From Heterobilharzia americana (taxonomy: Eukaryota; Platyhelminthes; Trematoda; Strigeidida; Schistosomatidae): 64,000 nt of DNA. Both the position numbers and the translations under genes were made by a program. The notes under the pieces are model-generated. The model saw nothing but the letters and a program-made list of their open reading frames with translations. It was not told the origin of the DNA and made no database searches. The stretch spans positions 67,201,747 to 67,265,746 of the forward strand of contig OX104129.1 of NCBI GenBank assembly GCA_944470555.2, read 5' to 3'. This document shows positions 22,340 through 34,054 of the stretch, piece after piece; positions within the stretch are counted from its first letter, which is position 1, and each line of letters starts with the position of its first letter.

Positions 22340-22590
22340 TAGCCTGTGTGGTTGCACTCCTGTGACCAGTCAATACATGTAAGCTAGTCCTACAGGGGTC
22401 AATCGCCGCTCGAATAGCTCAGTGGTAAAGTTGGTGACTACAACAGTGGGTAACACCGCATCGGACCTCTGGCGGGACATCATTTCCGTCGAAGTTGCAA
22501 ACACGTCTGGCTGACGAGTCCCAAGAAGCATGAAACCTAGGCCCATGGCTTCCTGCCGATTGTCTCCAACCAACTACCAGATTATTTTCA
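22340..22590 (+). repeat. SINE-4 copy with tRNA-like head
   Basis: The head has an A box, 'atagctcagtggtaaag' (22417-22434). The body has CTGACGA near 22511, followed by GAAAC in the ribozyme position. Stem II (gtcccaagaagcat) no longer pairs and stem III is mismatched, so the ribozyme is decayed. Confidence 0.65.
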
Positions 22591-22599
22591 AGTTTAATC

Positions 22600-23216
22600 A
22601 ACCGTTTCCTTCCTAATTTTCCACATGGGGTCATGTTTTCTAAAGTTGATAACATACATTATCAGATATTAATCAAGTTAATAGATGATTAAGCATAAAG
22701 GAAGAATAATTTCAGTCATGTTCTTATAAAATCAAAAGTTTCTTCAATGTAATTTTGTTTAAAAATTTTTTTTTCCCTTCTTGTTTTCTGAAGAGAAAAA
22801 AAAATAGCAAAAGTATTAGTAAATAGTGAATATAACAACAAAAACAGAAGCGATAAATGAACTGAAAGACTGGAGATATTTACGGGTTGCTTCATTTTGT
22901 CCAAGTCGTCAGGTGTTCTGTCTATATGTAATCATTGTACAGCAAATGTTCTACTATTGTAGATCAATCATCTCTGTGGGGATATTAATACACAACATTT
23001 GTATATACATATTCAAACAGCAGGCTAACAGAAATTAATGAAATAATTTTTGTCTCATTTATAACACGCCTAATAAACAGTTGTAGTAAAATCAGTTTTA
23101 TAATCTAAGAGGGAAATAAAGGCAATAACTGCTGCTATACAGTTTCTTTTTTTTACTCAGCAGGACCTTGATAAAAGTATGTTCTAACTGAATGAGAAAA
23201 GAATTTACTATAATTA

Positions 23217-23265
<49 letters not shown>

Positions 23266-23720
23266 CAAATAATTGTCGAAAACAGTGTAATGATATGATA
23301 TGGTGATTTACAGACTTATTCCCCTCATTGTCTATGGATATGTTAACTGGGGAGCGTGTCTTTTTTTCAATGGAGGGTGGGAGACAGGAAGTCACTACGA
23401 CACTTACAATACTGAAATAGGAAAATGTACTGGCATTAACAAAAACATAGGTAATAAGTAGCTGCGTATACTGAATGCTAAAACATCATTAAAACACATA
23501 TAGTGGTAATGGTACATACATGTGGTCAAGATTTTATCGCATGTGTGTTCTATAATTTAATTTTTATCAGTGTTGTTCAAGAAACCCCTGAAGAGTTATA
23601 GTTAGTTGTAAACGATCTAATTGTAGATTAATGCAGCCTAATCTTGAAAGCGTTAATCCTATTAGTTTTAAATGTTCAGATAACACTACATTGACCTTAT
23701 TGTGAGATATTACTGAATTA
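22600..23720. other. Unassigned sequence with an ATT microsatellite
   Basis: The only clear feature is an (ATT)n tract of about 49 bp at 23217-23265. No coding signal is recognised. Confidence 0.4.
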
Positions 23721-23723
23721 TTA

Positions 23724-25222
23724 TTTGTCCCTTAGATTCCTAGTGGAACATAGAGCTTCAGTAGCACGTCACCATTTCACTCTCTTAGCTACATTCATTT
23801 GAACCCGGTTCCACAGTTGCCTAGAAGCTTTCATCTTTTCCTCACACTACATCCTCCATATCACAATCAGCTCAAAAGCCTAAATCATTGTTTCTTATTT
23901 GGGTTCCACTAGAAAGTCTGGACTGACACATGATTTCCCCAGACGGTCTTCTTTCTCAGTGTATGTCTAGTTCAATGAAATCAATCTCCACTTTCTTCTG
24001 AATATTTGTTGGGTGATGGGTTCTCGATTGGTTCGTTCTCAGAGTTCCTTGTTAATTCTTCCAATTAATTTGGCCATCTCATCTTCAGTATCAAGTGAGC
24101 GTAGTCAGTGGCAGTTGATGATGATGATGATGTATGTGTGTAGTTTATTGCAAATGCTTTGCGTAACGCGTCACCAAGTCTATCAACCATCACATAGAGA
24201 CACCGACTAACTGACTGACTCACTGACTTCACTGACTTCACTGACTTGACTGATATTAGTAGTGTTGAAAATCCGGATGTTATTCACGCTTTATGCTCAG
24301 TGCAGTGCAGTGCAGTGCAGTGGAATGGAGTCGAGTCGAGTAGAGTCGGGTCGAGTGGAGTCGATCTCCACACTGATCATTTCAGATTAATGGAGGAATG
24401 CCTGTCTCACTGTATTTCCGAACACGGATTGCTTTGATATCCCCATCTGTGCCACTACCTGTATTTGAGACGATGTCACCTGGGTAGGTTAAACAGACTA
24501 CTTGCTTTAGGTTTCTCCCGTTCACGGTGACTGGTACTTGTTGTTGATGCTGTTGTTGGTTGGGTATCTTCATTACCTGTGTCTTCTCTACATTCACTTG
24601 AAGTCCCGTTTTCGCTGCACTGCCTATTCCGTCAACCTGTTAGTTTTCGCCTGTAGATCTTCGAGTTTGTGAGACAAGACATTAGACGTAAGTCATCCTC
24701 GTTGCCAAAATCCAAATCTTCTTCTGGGGTCTTTCCATCGGTCCAGTCAGTGTATGCCCATCTTCTCACAACTCCTCACAGTTGTCTCTTGCATGATCCA
24801 GTCCAGTGGATCACGATGAGGAAGATGATGAGTGGTGGTTGGTGGTTGGTGGCAACCTTGTCTTACTCCTATCTCCTTCCTGTCTTCGATTCGAAGACGT
24901 CACTGAGCTTTCCATTGTGAATCACTTGGCATGTAGTATGTGGTATGTTGCATCATATAGCATATATGTGGTGTTGAATGATGTTGATAAAGGTTTGTGG
25001 CACATAAACCGTAGTGTGTTAAGCAGCTGCCTGTCAACTTACTTGTCGGTTGATGCTGTTGAACACTGGCCTTTTCGACATCGATGAAGTTGAGATGATG
25101 TGTAGATTTGACTGGTATTCTATACTCTGTTGTATGATGATGCATATTATGGTGTTGTAATTTGATGTGTGGATGATTTGTTCTTCCTGAAGTCAGCCAG
25201 CCTGTTCTGATCGTAATTTTGA
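23724..25222 (-). mobile_element. RTE copy D, 5'-truncated in RT
   Basis: The 3' end is at the left ('ttagattcctagtggaaca'). It runs back through the C-terminal region, CACTG-type units near 24300, the catalytic region (FGNEDD near 24690-24705) and RT palm to about 25222. It is the same subfamily as copy H, including the extra residue in the catalytic motif and the 'ggtggttggtggttgg' tract. Confidence 0.85.
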
Positions 25223-25224
25223 AT

Positions 25225-25690
25225 CACTGTTTTAAGTAGTTTTACTTGGCCATGAATATTGATTGGCTGACTGTTCACTTCTTTCATATTTATCACCACA
25301 GAAGTAAAATCTATGTAAACTTACTTTTGATAGCAATATAATTGGTTGAAGACAGTTGACAGGAAACCCTGGCCTTTATTTTTCTTTTGTTTACACTCAT
25401 TAGGAAGGTGTACCTGATACCTCAAGGTTGACTTAGCACATTTTAATCAGACGACAGTGACACATTTTGAAGAATGTCAGGAAATCCTTCGTGTGTTTCA
25501 GCAACTAATTATTCACGTAAGTGTTTTGCTATTCTCAGTCGATTAACTCATGTAAAACCTAGTTCAATCAGCTGTCACTGTAAAATGAGGCAGGCAAAAG
25601 GGAAGCGATCGGTGCTGTCTGAAGAATTGGATTGGATAGCATTGACTACACAAAGGTGTCGATTGAATTTGGGTTGTCTTTGGGGATTCA
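25225..25690. other. Unassigned sequence
   Basis: AT-rich, with no recognised gene or repeat. Confidence 0.35.
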
Positions 25691-26015
25691 GAGATACTTT
25701 TATTTGGCACTCATCGTGAACTGACACAAGTTGGAGGAACTTTGGAAACCTGGGATCACTACACAGCTGTTTCGTCCCACTAGCATTGGACTACTCAGCA
25801 GTGTGCACCCACTATTCCCCCAGGGATCGAACCCATGACCTTCAGATTCTGTTGTCATCACTTTACCATTCAGCTGGCTACTGTATCGGAATTCATTGAT
25901 CCATATTACCCACTTCTGTGAGTTCACGACATAGCGCGACCATTACTCAATGTCATCGTTGAGAATCCATCTTCACAGCCACTAGGTTTTCCTCACTGGT
26001 AGTTACCTGTCGTTG
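25690..26015 (-). repeat. SINE-1 copy with flanking arm
   Basis: Minus strand: tail, core CTGAGTA (G8 to T) with a good stem II and GAAAC, then tRNA-like head, then the 'cacgacatagcgcgacc' arm shared with 9390 and 41440. Confidence 0.7.
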
Positions 26016-27300
26016 GGACCTGAAACACAGGTGTATAATTAAATCCAGTGAATTGAAAAGAATATGGGAAAGTTTTCAACGTTGCTGAAATAACTGAACA
26101 TTATTATTTAAGTTGCAGTTAAAATTAGGTTAGTCGAAGTAGGCTTGATATCATGAATAACAATACAGTGGTAAAGTTTATGGCCTGTAGCAATTATGAT
26201 AATTATGATCCACCAGTCGTGACTGTAAATTGTAGATAATATACCTTAGAATAGATCACAATGGCGTAGATATATCCACACATTATCTTCATCATCATAA
26301 CAAATTTCATTACTGTCTCATTTTTTCTTGTTCTCTTCGCATCCCAACTTTATTCCTTATTTCTTGATATCTCAGTTCATATAACTTGAGTTGTCAGGCA
26401 GCAGTGTCGGATCCCATGTTGATATCGACTGGCTAGCTGACCTGGTGTCTACATCCAATAGGACAACATCATTAGTTTACTTAAAGTAAATAAAGGAATA
26501 TTTGACGAGATATAAGGTTTCGATGAATTCGGAAGAACTAAAAGTGGACTCCATTACACTAATCATGACAGAAGTCAATAAAAAAACTGATATCGCATGA
26601 TTCAAGCGACTGACAATGTGGGAATCAGGAAGCTTTGGGTTTAGGTTTCTTTCTTACTTGTTGCCACTCAACAGTAAGGTGAATCTAAAACCGTGAAGAA
26701 ACTGATGTTTCCTTGGTGATTAGAACATGATCCACTCACTACTGAATTGGAGTCATTCAGACTACAACTGACTTCTTGTAGGACTAGTGTATATGCACGA
26801 GCTGGTCACCAGTGGATAGTCTACGTAGAAATTGTCTATTCTTTTGTACTGATCACTGATCTAAGTTTATCGATTAAGTTTTTCAATACGGTCAATCAAC
26901 AACTAATTGTATCCGAGAAAGGATCTTCAGATTAGGCAAGTTACTTACCACTTTTAAATATTACTATAGAATCTCACGGTTAATCGCATAAAATGCCACC
27001 TTTTTGAAAAATAATGCTAGTTTGTGTTCCAAGATTAGAAGTAAGGGAGGAAACCGGTCTATGTATCAGAAACAAGGTTTGATTTAGAAAACTAGTTAAG
27101 TGTTAGGAAACTATACATTGTTAGATCTTAATAACCGTATTTTACAATCGAACCTCCTACTCGCTACCACGGGAAACCTCTCTTTCCTTTTAATCAGCTT
27201 TGGAGGCTAGTCAAAAGCAATTATGTTTGACGCTTATGCTTTTTTTTCGGATAGTAGAAAAGAACTGTAGTTCAAAATGAGAATGATAATTGTTTTAGTG
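26016..27300. other. Unassigned sequence
   Basis: About 1.3 kb without recognised coding or repeat structure. A 62-codon plus frame at 26747 has no family features. Confidence 0.35.
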
Positions 27301-27480
27301 TTCTCCGAGCTTTGATTGGTCACTGGTCATGTTGTCTAGTCCTATGTACTGATCATTTTACCGCGTAGCCACCAACCTAGTTGACTCAACATTGTGATGC
27401 ACTTTGATAGATGTTAGTTGGATGGAGGGAACTGGAAGAAAGCTCTACTGGACCCAAGTCTCGTGTTTGTTGTAACTTAT
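27300..27480 (-). repeat. SINE-4 copy, degraded
   Basis: The conserved 'tgatgcactttgatagatgt' side and, on the minus strand, CTGATAA...GAGAC in the ribozyme position. Both core halves carry substitutions. Confidence 0.6.
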
Positions 27481-28295
27481 CAGCCATTTATATCTGCTAG
27501 GTGACTTCATTATCATTTATTGATGTGATAGCCAGAATACTGATTGAGAAGTGTGCTGTTCATTTCCAATAAACTATGATACTAAGAATGCACTTATAGT
27601 TGAGTTTAAAATTCACCTAGATGTGAATCCTCTAGTCAGATATTTGATATAATCCATTTTGATCCTTTGATATATTTGAGCAATGCAACGATAACAAAAT
27701 TTGTAGAATAAAGTGATATCACTCTACTTCTGGAATACGCCTCAGTTGTATACAATCTAAAATTACAATAAATTATACGGTCCACACTGACATTTTTCAC
27801 AGTTGAGTACTTTTTGAACTTTCTATCTATGATGTCAACAGGTTTTCCGTTGGATACCACTCAACCAAGAGCATAAAGTGTGATTTCTAACATAAGAGTA
27901 TCATAAACTAGCGAAATATACGACTACTGAACAAACTGAGTAGTTAGCAACTACTCAGATTTATTTATAGATCACGCTAGACAGATCAGAGTGACCTCAG
28001 TACCAAACGGTTCAGCTCGGACAGCAACTATATTGTTCATACCGCTCTAGGACCTGAATTTATCTGAGTACACCACTGACAAGCTTGGCTCTAAATAAGC
28101 GAAGCGGCAGTTTGGTGTTTTGATTACTCTGATCTCGGGGGCTGGTGGAGTCTACAGATCAGTGTGAGTGGTTTCGAACTATTCAAGTTATTCAGCTGTA
28201 TATTTAATACCACTGAATATTTATTGTGTCATTTCTGATGCCTCTAAGAATATGCTTATAATTTCTCTTCAATATATTGTCTCGAATTGCTAGAC
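27481..28295. other. Unassigned sequence
   Basis: No recognised gene or repeat. A minus open frame of 74 codons (27636-27860) lacks family features. Confidence 0.35.
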
Positions 28296-28299
28296 TTTT

Positions 28300-28540
28300 G
28301 TTGGAAGTGACGGGAAATTATAAGTATCAATAAAGAACAACTGATACCTATTACATAAGTGATTGTTTTCGGGGCTCCAGTGGCCTAGTGAACAACGCTC
28401 CAGTGTTTGAAGCAGTGGGTGCCGGGTTCGATTCCCAGTGGGAACAACATCACTCACTAGAGTGTGGATACATCCAGCTGATGAGTCACGAATAGGACAA
28501 AACGCACGTCCTGGATTCCACTGCTACTCACTAAATAGAC
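28300..28540 (+). repeat. SINE-2 (Smα-like) copy, best preserved of its family here
   Basis: The tRNA-like head has an A-box-like tggcctagtg (28381-28390) and B box ggttcgattcc (28425-28435). The hammerhead region 28471-28517 has CTGATGA, stem I catccag/ctggat and cleavage base C at 28510. The single core fault is A for G12 at 28499. It lies directly upstream of RTE copy E. Confidence 0.8.
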
Positions 28541-28583
28541 TACAGAATAGCCATGTATTTCAGTGTATTCATATGAAATGATA

Positions 28584-29434
28584 ACCTCGCCTGGTTAACT
28601 AGTTCACTAGTTACTGATGTCATATAAACTTGAAGATCTACAGGCAAAAACTAACAAGCGAATAGAAGAGGCAGCGAAGACGGGACTTCAAGTGAATATA
28701 GAGAAGACACAGGTGATGAAGATACTGCACAAACAACAATAAAAAACTCCAGTCACCATGAACGGGAGAAACTTAAAGGAAGTAACCTCCTTCACCTATC
28801 TAGGAAACACTGTTTCAACTACAGGTGGCACAGACGAGGATGTCAAAGCCAGCCAGAATCGGAAAAGCAAGACAGGCGTTCATTAGCCTGAAACCAGTGT
28901 GGAGATCTTCTGCACTCAGCATGTGGAACAAGATCCGGATTTTCAATACCATCGTCAAGTCAGTGCTTCTGTATGGCGTTTGAGAGACTTGGCGCGTTAC
29001 GAAAGGGATTTCCAATAAACTACAGACATTCATCAACAACTGCCTACACTGGCTCGTTACTGAAAATCAGATGGATTGCCAGAAAGAATAAGCAACAAGG
29101 AGCTCTGGCTGGCTGTCAAAGAACCAACCAAGAACCCATCTCTCAACAAATATGCACTGGAAGGAAGTGGAGATGGATTGGATAGGGCATACACTGAGAA
29201 GGCCGACTGGAGATATCATGCGTCAGGCCAGTTGCTCGAGTGGAATCCCCATGGGAAGCGATGAGTTGGGTGTCCAAGATGAGGGTGACATGGAGGAGAT
29301 GGTGCGAGGAGGAAATTAGAGCTTGTGGGCTGTCGTGGAACCAGGTTGAAAAGATCTCAGAGAACAGAGTGTACTGGAGACGTGCTAGTGAAGCCCTATG
29401 TTCCACTAGGAACCCAAGGGACTAATAATAATAA
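28584..29434 (+). mobile_element. RTE copy E: internally deleted, both termini kept, 13-bp TSD
   Basis: It is flanked by perfect direct repeats atatgaaatgata (28571-28583 and 29435-29447). It starts with the family 5' end (cctcgcctggttaactagt...) for about 28 bp. It then jumps to the segment just downstream of the catalytic RT motif ('gatgtcatataaacttgaag' near 28616) and continues to the normal 3' end and AAT tail. About 2.6 kb are missing relative to copy J. The duplication around both true ends means the short form itself was integrated. Confidence 0.88.
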
Positions 29435-29447
29435 ATATGAAATGATA

Positions 29448-29677
29448 TCATGAGAATATATGGCGCTCAATCACTTTCTCCGATTTATTAGATAAACTAA
29501 TTCAAAAAACTCAGTTGACATGACTAAGCAAGATTCATTTACATTTTATTGTTTATTATTTCGTTTTAAAAGTTTTATTTCAATAGTCAAAGAAGGAAAC
29601 AAACAAAGAAGGAAAGAAAAAAATAACAATTTATCGATAATATTACAACAACCAAAAGCAACAACTACTTATCCACT

Positions 29678-29714
<37 letters not shown>

Positions 29715-30164
29715 TGAAAATCTATAAACTCTTAAAAAGGGGGTAACTGTTCCATACCAGAATAATAGAAAGAGTACAAAAACTAGAAGAAACATCAAAA
29801 GCGTATAACTCTCCGCCATTTCCCTATGGAATTTTATTAATGCTGGATAGTTTTTATCGCTAGTTTATTCACACATTTCTAATATAAGAAAGTGTTAACA
29901 TGGAGTAAAACTTTCACAATGGTCCAATTCTTATTCAAGCTTATGATTGTATATGATTAATCTGTTTATATGACACAAAGGTGTATGTATAGGCTTTACA
30001 GTGTGTTGTTGACCAACTGACATTACAATCTCAGACATACAACGGTCAAACTATGTCTGGTTAGTTGGATATTTTCAGTTGGGTCATTTAACTGTTTGAT
30101 CTGTTTTGACCACCTGGTTAGATGAAAACACAAATATACATCAAGAATTTTTTCTCAAAAGACA
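29448..30164. other. Unassigned sequence with CA microsatellite
   Basis: It holds a (CA)n tract at 29681-29711. Nothing else is recognised. Confidence 0.4.
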
Positions 30165-30344
30165 ACTTTATTCACTTCAATCATTACTGAGTATTGCCTG
30201 ATTACTATATGAAATTTTTGACGACTTAATACCGCTTGATTGAATTCACACTGGCTGCCCACCAGTCAGGAATTCTTATCCCAATTAAAATGTAAGTGAA
30301 GTAGAAAGAGAGCATCATATTCCTTGTCATTTTGACCATCTGCC

Positions 30345-31582
30345 TTTTCTAAAAACCAACAAGTTGGCAGAAGAGACGAGACAAGGAAGGAAGATCGGAC
30401 TTCATTCACATGAACGTAGAGAAGACAGAAGGGATGAAGATACTAAAATTAACCCAACAAACCAACAATGAAAACAAGCACCAATCACCATCAACACCAG
30501 AAATCTAGACGAAGTTGTCTCCTTCATCAACCCACCCACTTACCTACCCACCTACCTACCTACCTACCTACCTACCTACCTACCTACCTACCTACCTACC
30601 TACCTACCTACCTACCTACCTACCTACCTACCTACCTACCTACCTACCTACCTACCTACCTACCTACCTACCTACCTACCTACCTACCTACCTACCTACC
30701 TACCTACCTACCTACCTACCTACCTACCTACCTACCTACCTACCTAGAAAACAGCGTCATCTCAAATACAGGTGGTGGCGGCGGTGGCACACATGATGAT
30801 GTCAAAACAACCAGGATAATAAAAAACAGCAAGATAGGCCTTCAATCATCAATCTGAAATGATCACTGTGGAGATCTATTCCACTCCACTCCACTCCACT
30901 CTAGTCAGCATAAAGCGTGAATAACATCCGGATTTTCAACACTACTAATATCAGTCAAGTCAGTGAGTCAGTGAGTCAGTCAGTTAGTCAGTTAGTCGGT
31001 GTCTCTATGTGATGGTTGATAGACTTGGTGACGCGTTACGCAAAGCATTTGCAACAAACTACATACATACATCATCATCATCATCAACTGCCACTGACTA
31101 CACTCAACCGATAGTGGAGATGGAAATCAGATGGTGAGAATAATAAGAATGAGCAAGAAGGAACTGACTGAGGCTGGCTGGCTGGCTGTCTGTCTGGCTG
31201 ACTGACTGACTGACTGACTGACTGACTGACTGACTGGCTGGCAACTATCCAATCGAGAACCCATCACCCAACGAATATGCCGAAGAAGGTGGACATGGAT
31301 TGGATTGGATTGGATTGGATTGTGCATACACTGAGAAGACGGATGGTTTGGGGACATCATGCGTCAGGCCAGACCAGGTCAGGCACTCGAGTGTAATCCA
31401 AATGGGGCATGACGATTTCGGCGTGTGAGTCGAGGGTGACATGGAGGAGATTGTGTGGGTAGTATATGGAGACTTGTTGGCAGTCGTGGATGCTGGTTAG
31501 AAATACTGTAGAGAAGAGAGTGGAATGGTGACGTGCAAGTGAAGCTCTAGGAACCCAAGGGACAAATAATAATAATGATGAT
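30345..31582 (+). mobile_element. RTE copy F, 3' fragment carrying a long CCTA array
   Basis: It starts just after the catalytic RT region ('aaaaccaacaagttggcaga') and ends with 'ggaacccaagggacaaat' and an AAT tail. It belongs to the same subfamily as copy G (shared 'ggtggtggcggcggtggcac' insert). It interrupts a family-3 repeat. Confidence 0.85.
30541..30746. repeat. (CCTA)n array of about 49 units in RTE copy F
   Basis: Pure repeat from about 30550 to 30745. The seed is the normal element sequence 'cacctacctagg' found in other copies (43573 inverted, 21057). The tandem Pro-Thr-Tyr-Leu frames across it are repeat artefacts. Confidence 0.97.
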
Positions 31583-32105
31583 AAGACAGCCGTGATTTGT
31601 CAGGCTAGCATTAATACTGGATGATGATTGAGGGTGAAGTGAAAGTTTGGACTGTGGTCGGATTCGAACCAGCTACCACCTGGTTTTTGGCCTGGTGCTG
31701 CACCAAACGAGCTTTGAGACCTGACTACTGGCCACATTTTGATTTCGCTTCAATAATAATATTAGCCTGGCAAACCATGGCTATCTCAGGTAGTCAAAAT
31801 GATAATCAGTATGCTGCTCACCCTCTCTAATTTAGTTTGATTTCGATTATGATGAGAAGTTCTGACTGGGCAGCCATTATGAGTAAGATCAAGCGTTAGT
31901 TACATACCACGAATCCACATGGTAGTCCGACCAAACCCTTTGCGACTGAAGTGGAATAAAAATTTAGTTAACAGTCAGACCTGGTAGCTGAGTTGGTAGA
32001 GTACTGGACCGGAAACCCTGTGGTCGCTTTTTGGGATCCCACCGCGGTCCAAATTTTCATTTCACCTTCAATCATCACCCAGTATCAATATGATTTAGCC
32101 TAACT

Positions 32106-33130
32106 GATTCAACATTTTCGAGGGGCAAAAAGAAATGCCTTGAGGAAAAGGTGACACTAAAAACTTGGAGCAAAACTCGAGGTTCTGCAGCGTTGCATCG
32201 AGTTTTGCTCGGCCTTTGTTTTTATTTTGTCCCATATCTCCATAAACTTCCCTGCGAAAATGTTGACTGGATATCATTTCGAATTGAAATGATGAAATAT
32301 TTTTAAATATTTAACAATAATCTTCCAAAATCATGTAAAAAATGGTACAGTATATCGTTTGTCGGTTAATGAAAATGAACCAGATTTACTACCACCTTGT
32401 ATGTATTGCGTGTTCTGGAAGTTTCCAGAGTATTCGATCGACCACCTAATCAGATTGTACATTTCGATAATCTGTGAAAGTTTCTGGTTACTATTGTTGC
32501 TTTAATTTTTTGATAGAAAAATTATAGTATCACAGAAATTCACCGACAAAATGTCCTAGATTTTAGTTCCAGTCTGTTGTAAACACCGTAACCATTCCCA
32601 CGTCAAACTATGTCACGTCACATCACATCACGATTGTTATTATTGGACAGTAGTAATACATTCTCCACTGAGGTAGGTAATATAAACTAGTTTCAGGTCG
32701 ATTTGTAGGCCTATGTTATTTTTTAAAAAGACATTAGATGGTCGTTACTGAATAATGTTATTCTTTTTCTTTGTGTTGAGGGTGAAACGTCAGTTTTTAG
32801 GTGTGTTCTACAACATTGAAAGATGCATCCACATGAAAACTATCGTTTTATGAATCATATTATTAGTAGCTACTATTGTGGTAGAAGTAGTAATAGTAGT
32901 AGATTACTGTAGCCCAGCATAATTATCTACCGTAGTACAAAATATGTGACTTAATTAATACATGTGAAGAATATGTGTTCACACTATCTACGGATTAAAG
33001 CAATCAGTAGTGTGTAAAATATAAACACGTTACAAAACCCTATTAATTACCAGGTTATAAGAAAGATTCATGCCCACATACTTCACTGCTGTTCAATTGT
33101 AGGACCTGTGGTATTGATAAGCTAGGACGA
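32106..33130. other. Unassigned sequence
   Basis: It contains a small perfect inverted repeat (13-bp arms at 32168-32180 and 32198-32210, 17-nt spacer). No coding or repeat family is recognised. Confidence 0.4.
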
Positions 33131-33133
33131 ACG

Positions 33134-33135
<2 letters not shown>

Positions 33136-33175
<40 letters not shown>
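33136..33175. repeat. (TA)n microsatellite
   Basis: About 40 bp of TA repeats just beyond the truncated Penelope-like N-terminal segment. Confidence 0.95.
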
Positions 33176-33178
<3 letters not shown>

Positions 33179-33194
33179 GCTCAGTTGCATGACC

Positions 33195-33720
33195 GATGTA
33201 GTACAAGCTCTCACGATGGTTTCAGTTTCTCACGTATACTCAGGTTGGGTGTAACTCCTTGTTCAACTTGCTTAGTAAGGTTATCACGAACAGTTTGGAG
33301 AGTCTCAAATATTTGTTGTTCCATTCTTAGGCCAATAGCTCGAATTCTGACTTTGTAGATGTTATTTTTAATTTTATGGTATACCAAACTTTTAAATAAA
33401 TAGTGCGCATCAGATATGTACAATGCTGTTTTATTATGTAAACAGACGAAAATGAAAATAAAATCTTCCTCAGAGGTCTAGTTTCATTTTGATGTTATTT
33501 TCCAATATCGCTTTGATGAGGATTAGATTGGCCTTATTTAAATCTTTGTTAGAGATGACTTTGTATCGGTGTATCAGTGTATATATGACTGAATTTTATT
33601 TATCTTTTCGACGTTGATTTATCACGATATTTGATTTATTTTCATCGGCATCTACATAATTTCCAATTCCTAGCAGATCCAAATTCGTTTTAAGTTTATA
33701 TCCAAAGCTGGGATTTGATG
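33195..33720 (-). pseudogene. Penelope-like element, probable N-terminal part, minus strand
   Basis: Three protein-like minus-strand segments lie in order. The first, near 33600-33715, contains DLLGIGNYVDADENKSN. The second, near 33485-33575, reads YKVISNKDLNKANLILIKAI. The third (33211-33423) contains ETLQTVRDNLTKQVEQGVTP followed by NLSIREK. The last resembles the stretch before the 'ADKG' RT block in Penelope-like proteins. It is cut off where the TA repeat begins. The assignment rests on this weak resemblance and on its neighbour at 33720, which lies in opposite orientation. Confidence 0.4.
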
Positions 33721-34046
33721 GTTCGAGATCTCTCAGTATCAAAAAGGAAACGGATAAGGTAGAACTGCCTTTCCTAGATTGTCTTGTTAAGCAGGAAGAA
33801 AATAGACATTTAGGCATAACAATTTTCAGGAAAGCAGGGCATTCAAAAAAATATTTAGAATTCAGGTCATCACATCCAATTAGTGTAAAAGTTTCTGTTG
33901 CCTCCAGTCTCTTAAGGAGACCGCACACTCTAGTAAAGGATGAAAATGAAACAGTTAAGAAATTAAAATATGTGAACAAGGTAATTAAAATGAATAATTA
34001 TCCAGTAGGATCCATTCGCAAGACAGAAAAGAACATTAGATCGTAA
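33720..34046 (+). pseudogene. Penelope-like element reverse transcriptase C-terminal part
   Basis: A continuous plus-strand reading contains ETDKVELPFLDCLVKQEENR, GITIFRKAGHSKKYLEF and SSHPISVKVSVASSLLRR, then YVNKVIKMNNYPVGSI. This matches the conserved thumb region of Penelope-like RTs (LPFLD, YRKPTHS..YL.F.S.HP). It stops where RTE copy G is inserted. The overlapping minus open frame (33596-33979) is in part its shadow. Confidence 0.82.
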
Positions 34047-34054
34047 TATTTATT

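Larger units (their letters stand above)
30165..32105 (+). repeat. Family-3 foldback repeat interrupted by RTE copy F
   Basis: The left part is 30165-30342 (inner arm and the 'tttgaccatctg' end). The sequence resumes at 31584 with 'gccgtgatttgtcagg...atactgg'. The remaining unit has a minus-strand tRNA-like head (31650-31720), inner arms and a plus-strand tRNA-like head (31985-32050, 'gctgagttggtagagt'). It ends in the tail 'ttcatttcaccttcaatcat'. Confidence 0.65.

Noticed and set aside
30468..30857. Pro-Thr-Tyr-Leu repeat protein
   Set aside because: Translation of a CCTA microsatellite in an RTE fragment. The mirror frame at 34220-34624 has the same origin.
33596..33979. 127-residue minus-strand protein
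   Set aside because: Its first two thirds are the antisense of the Penelope-like RT read on the plus strand. Only the end (below about 33720) may be coding on minus, and it is listed as a Penelope-like segment.
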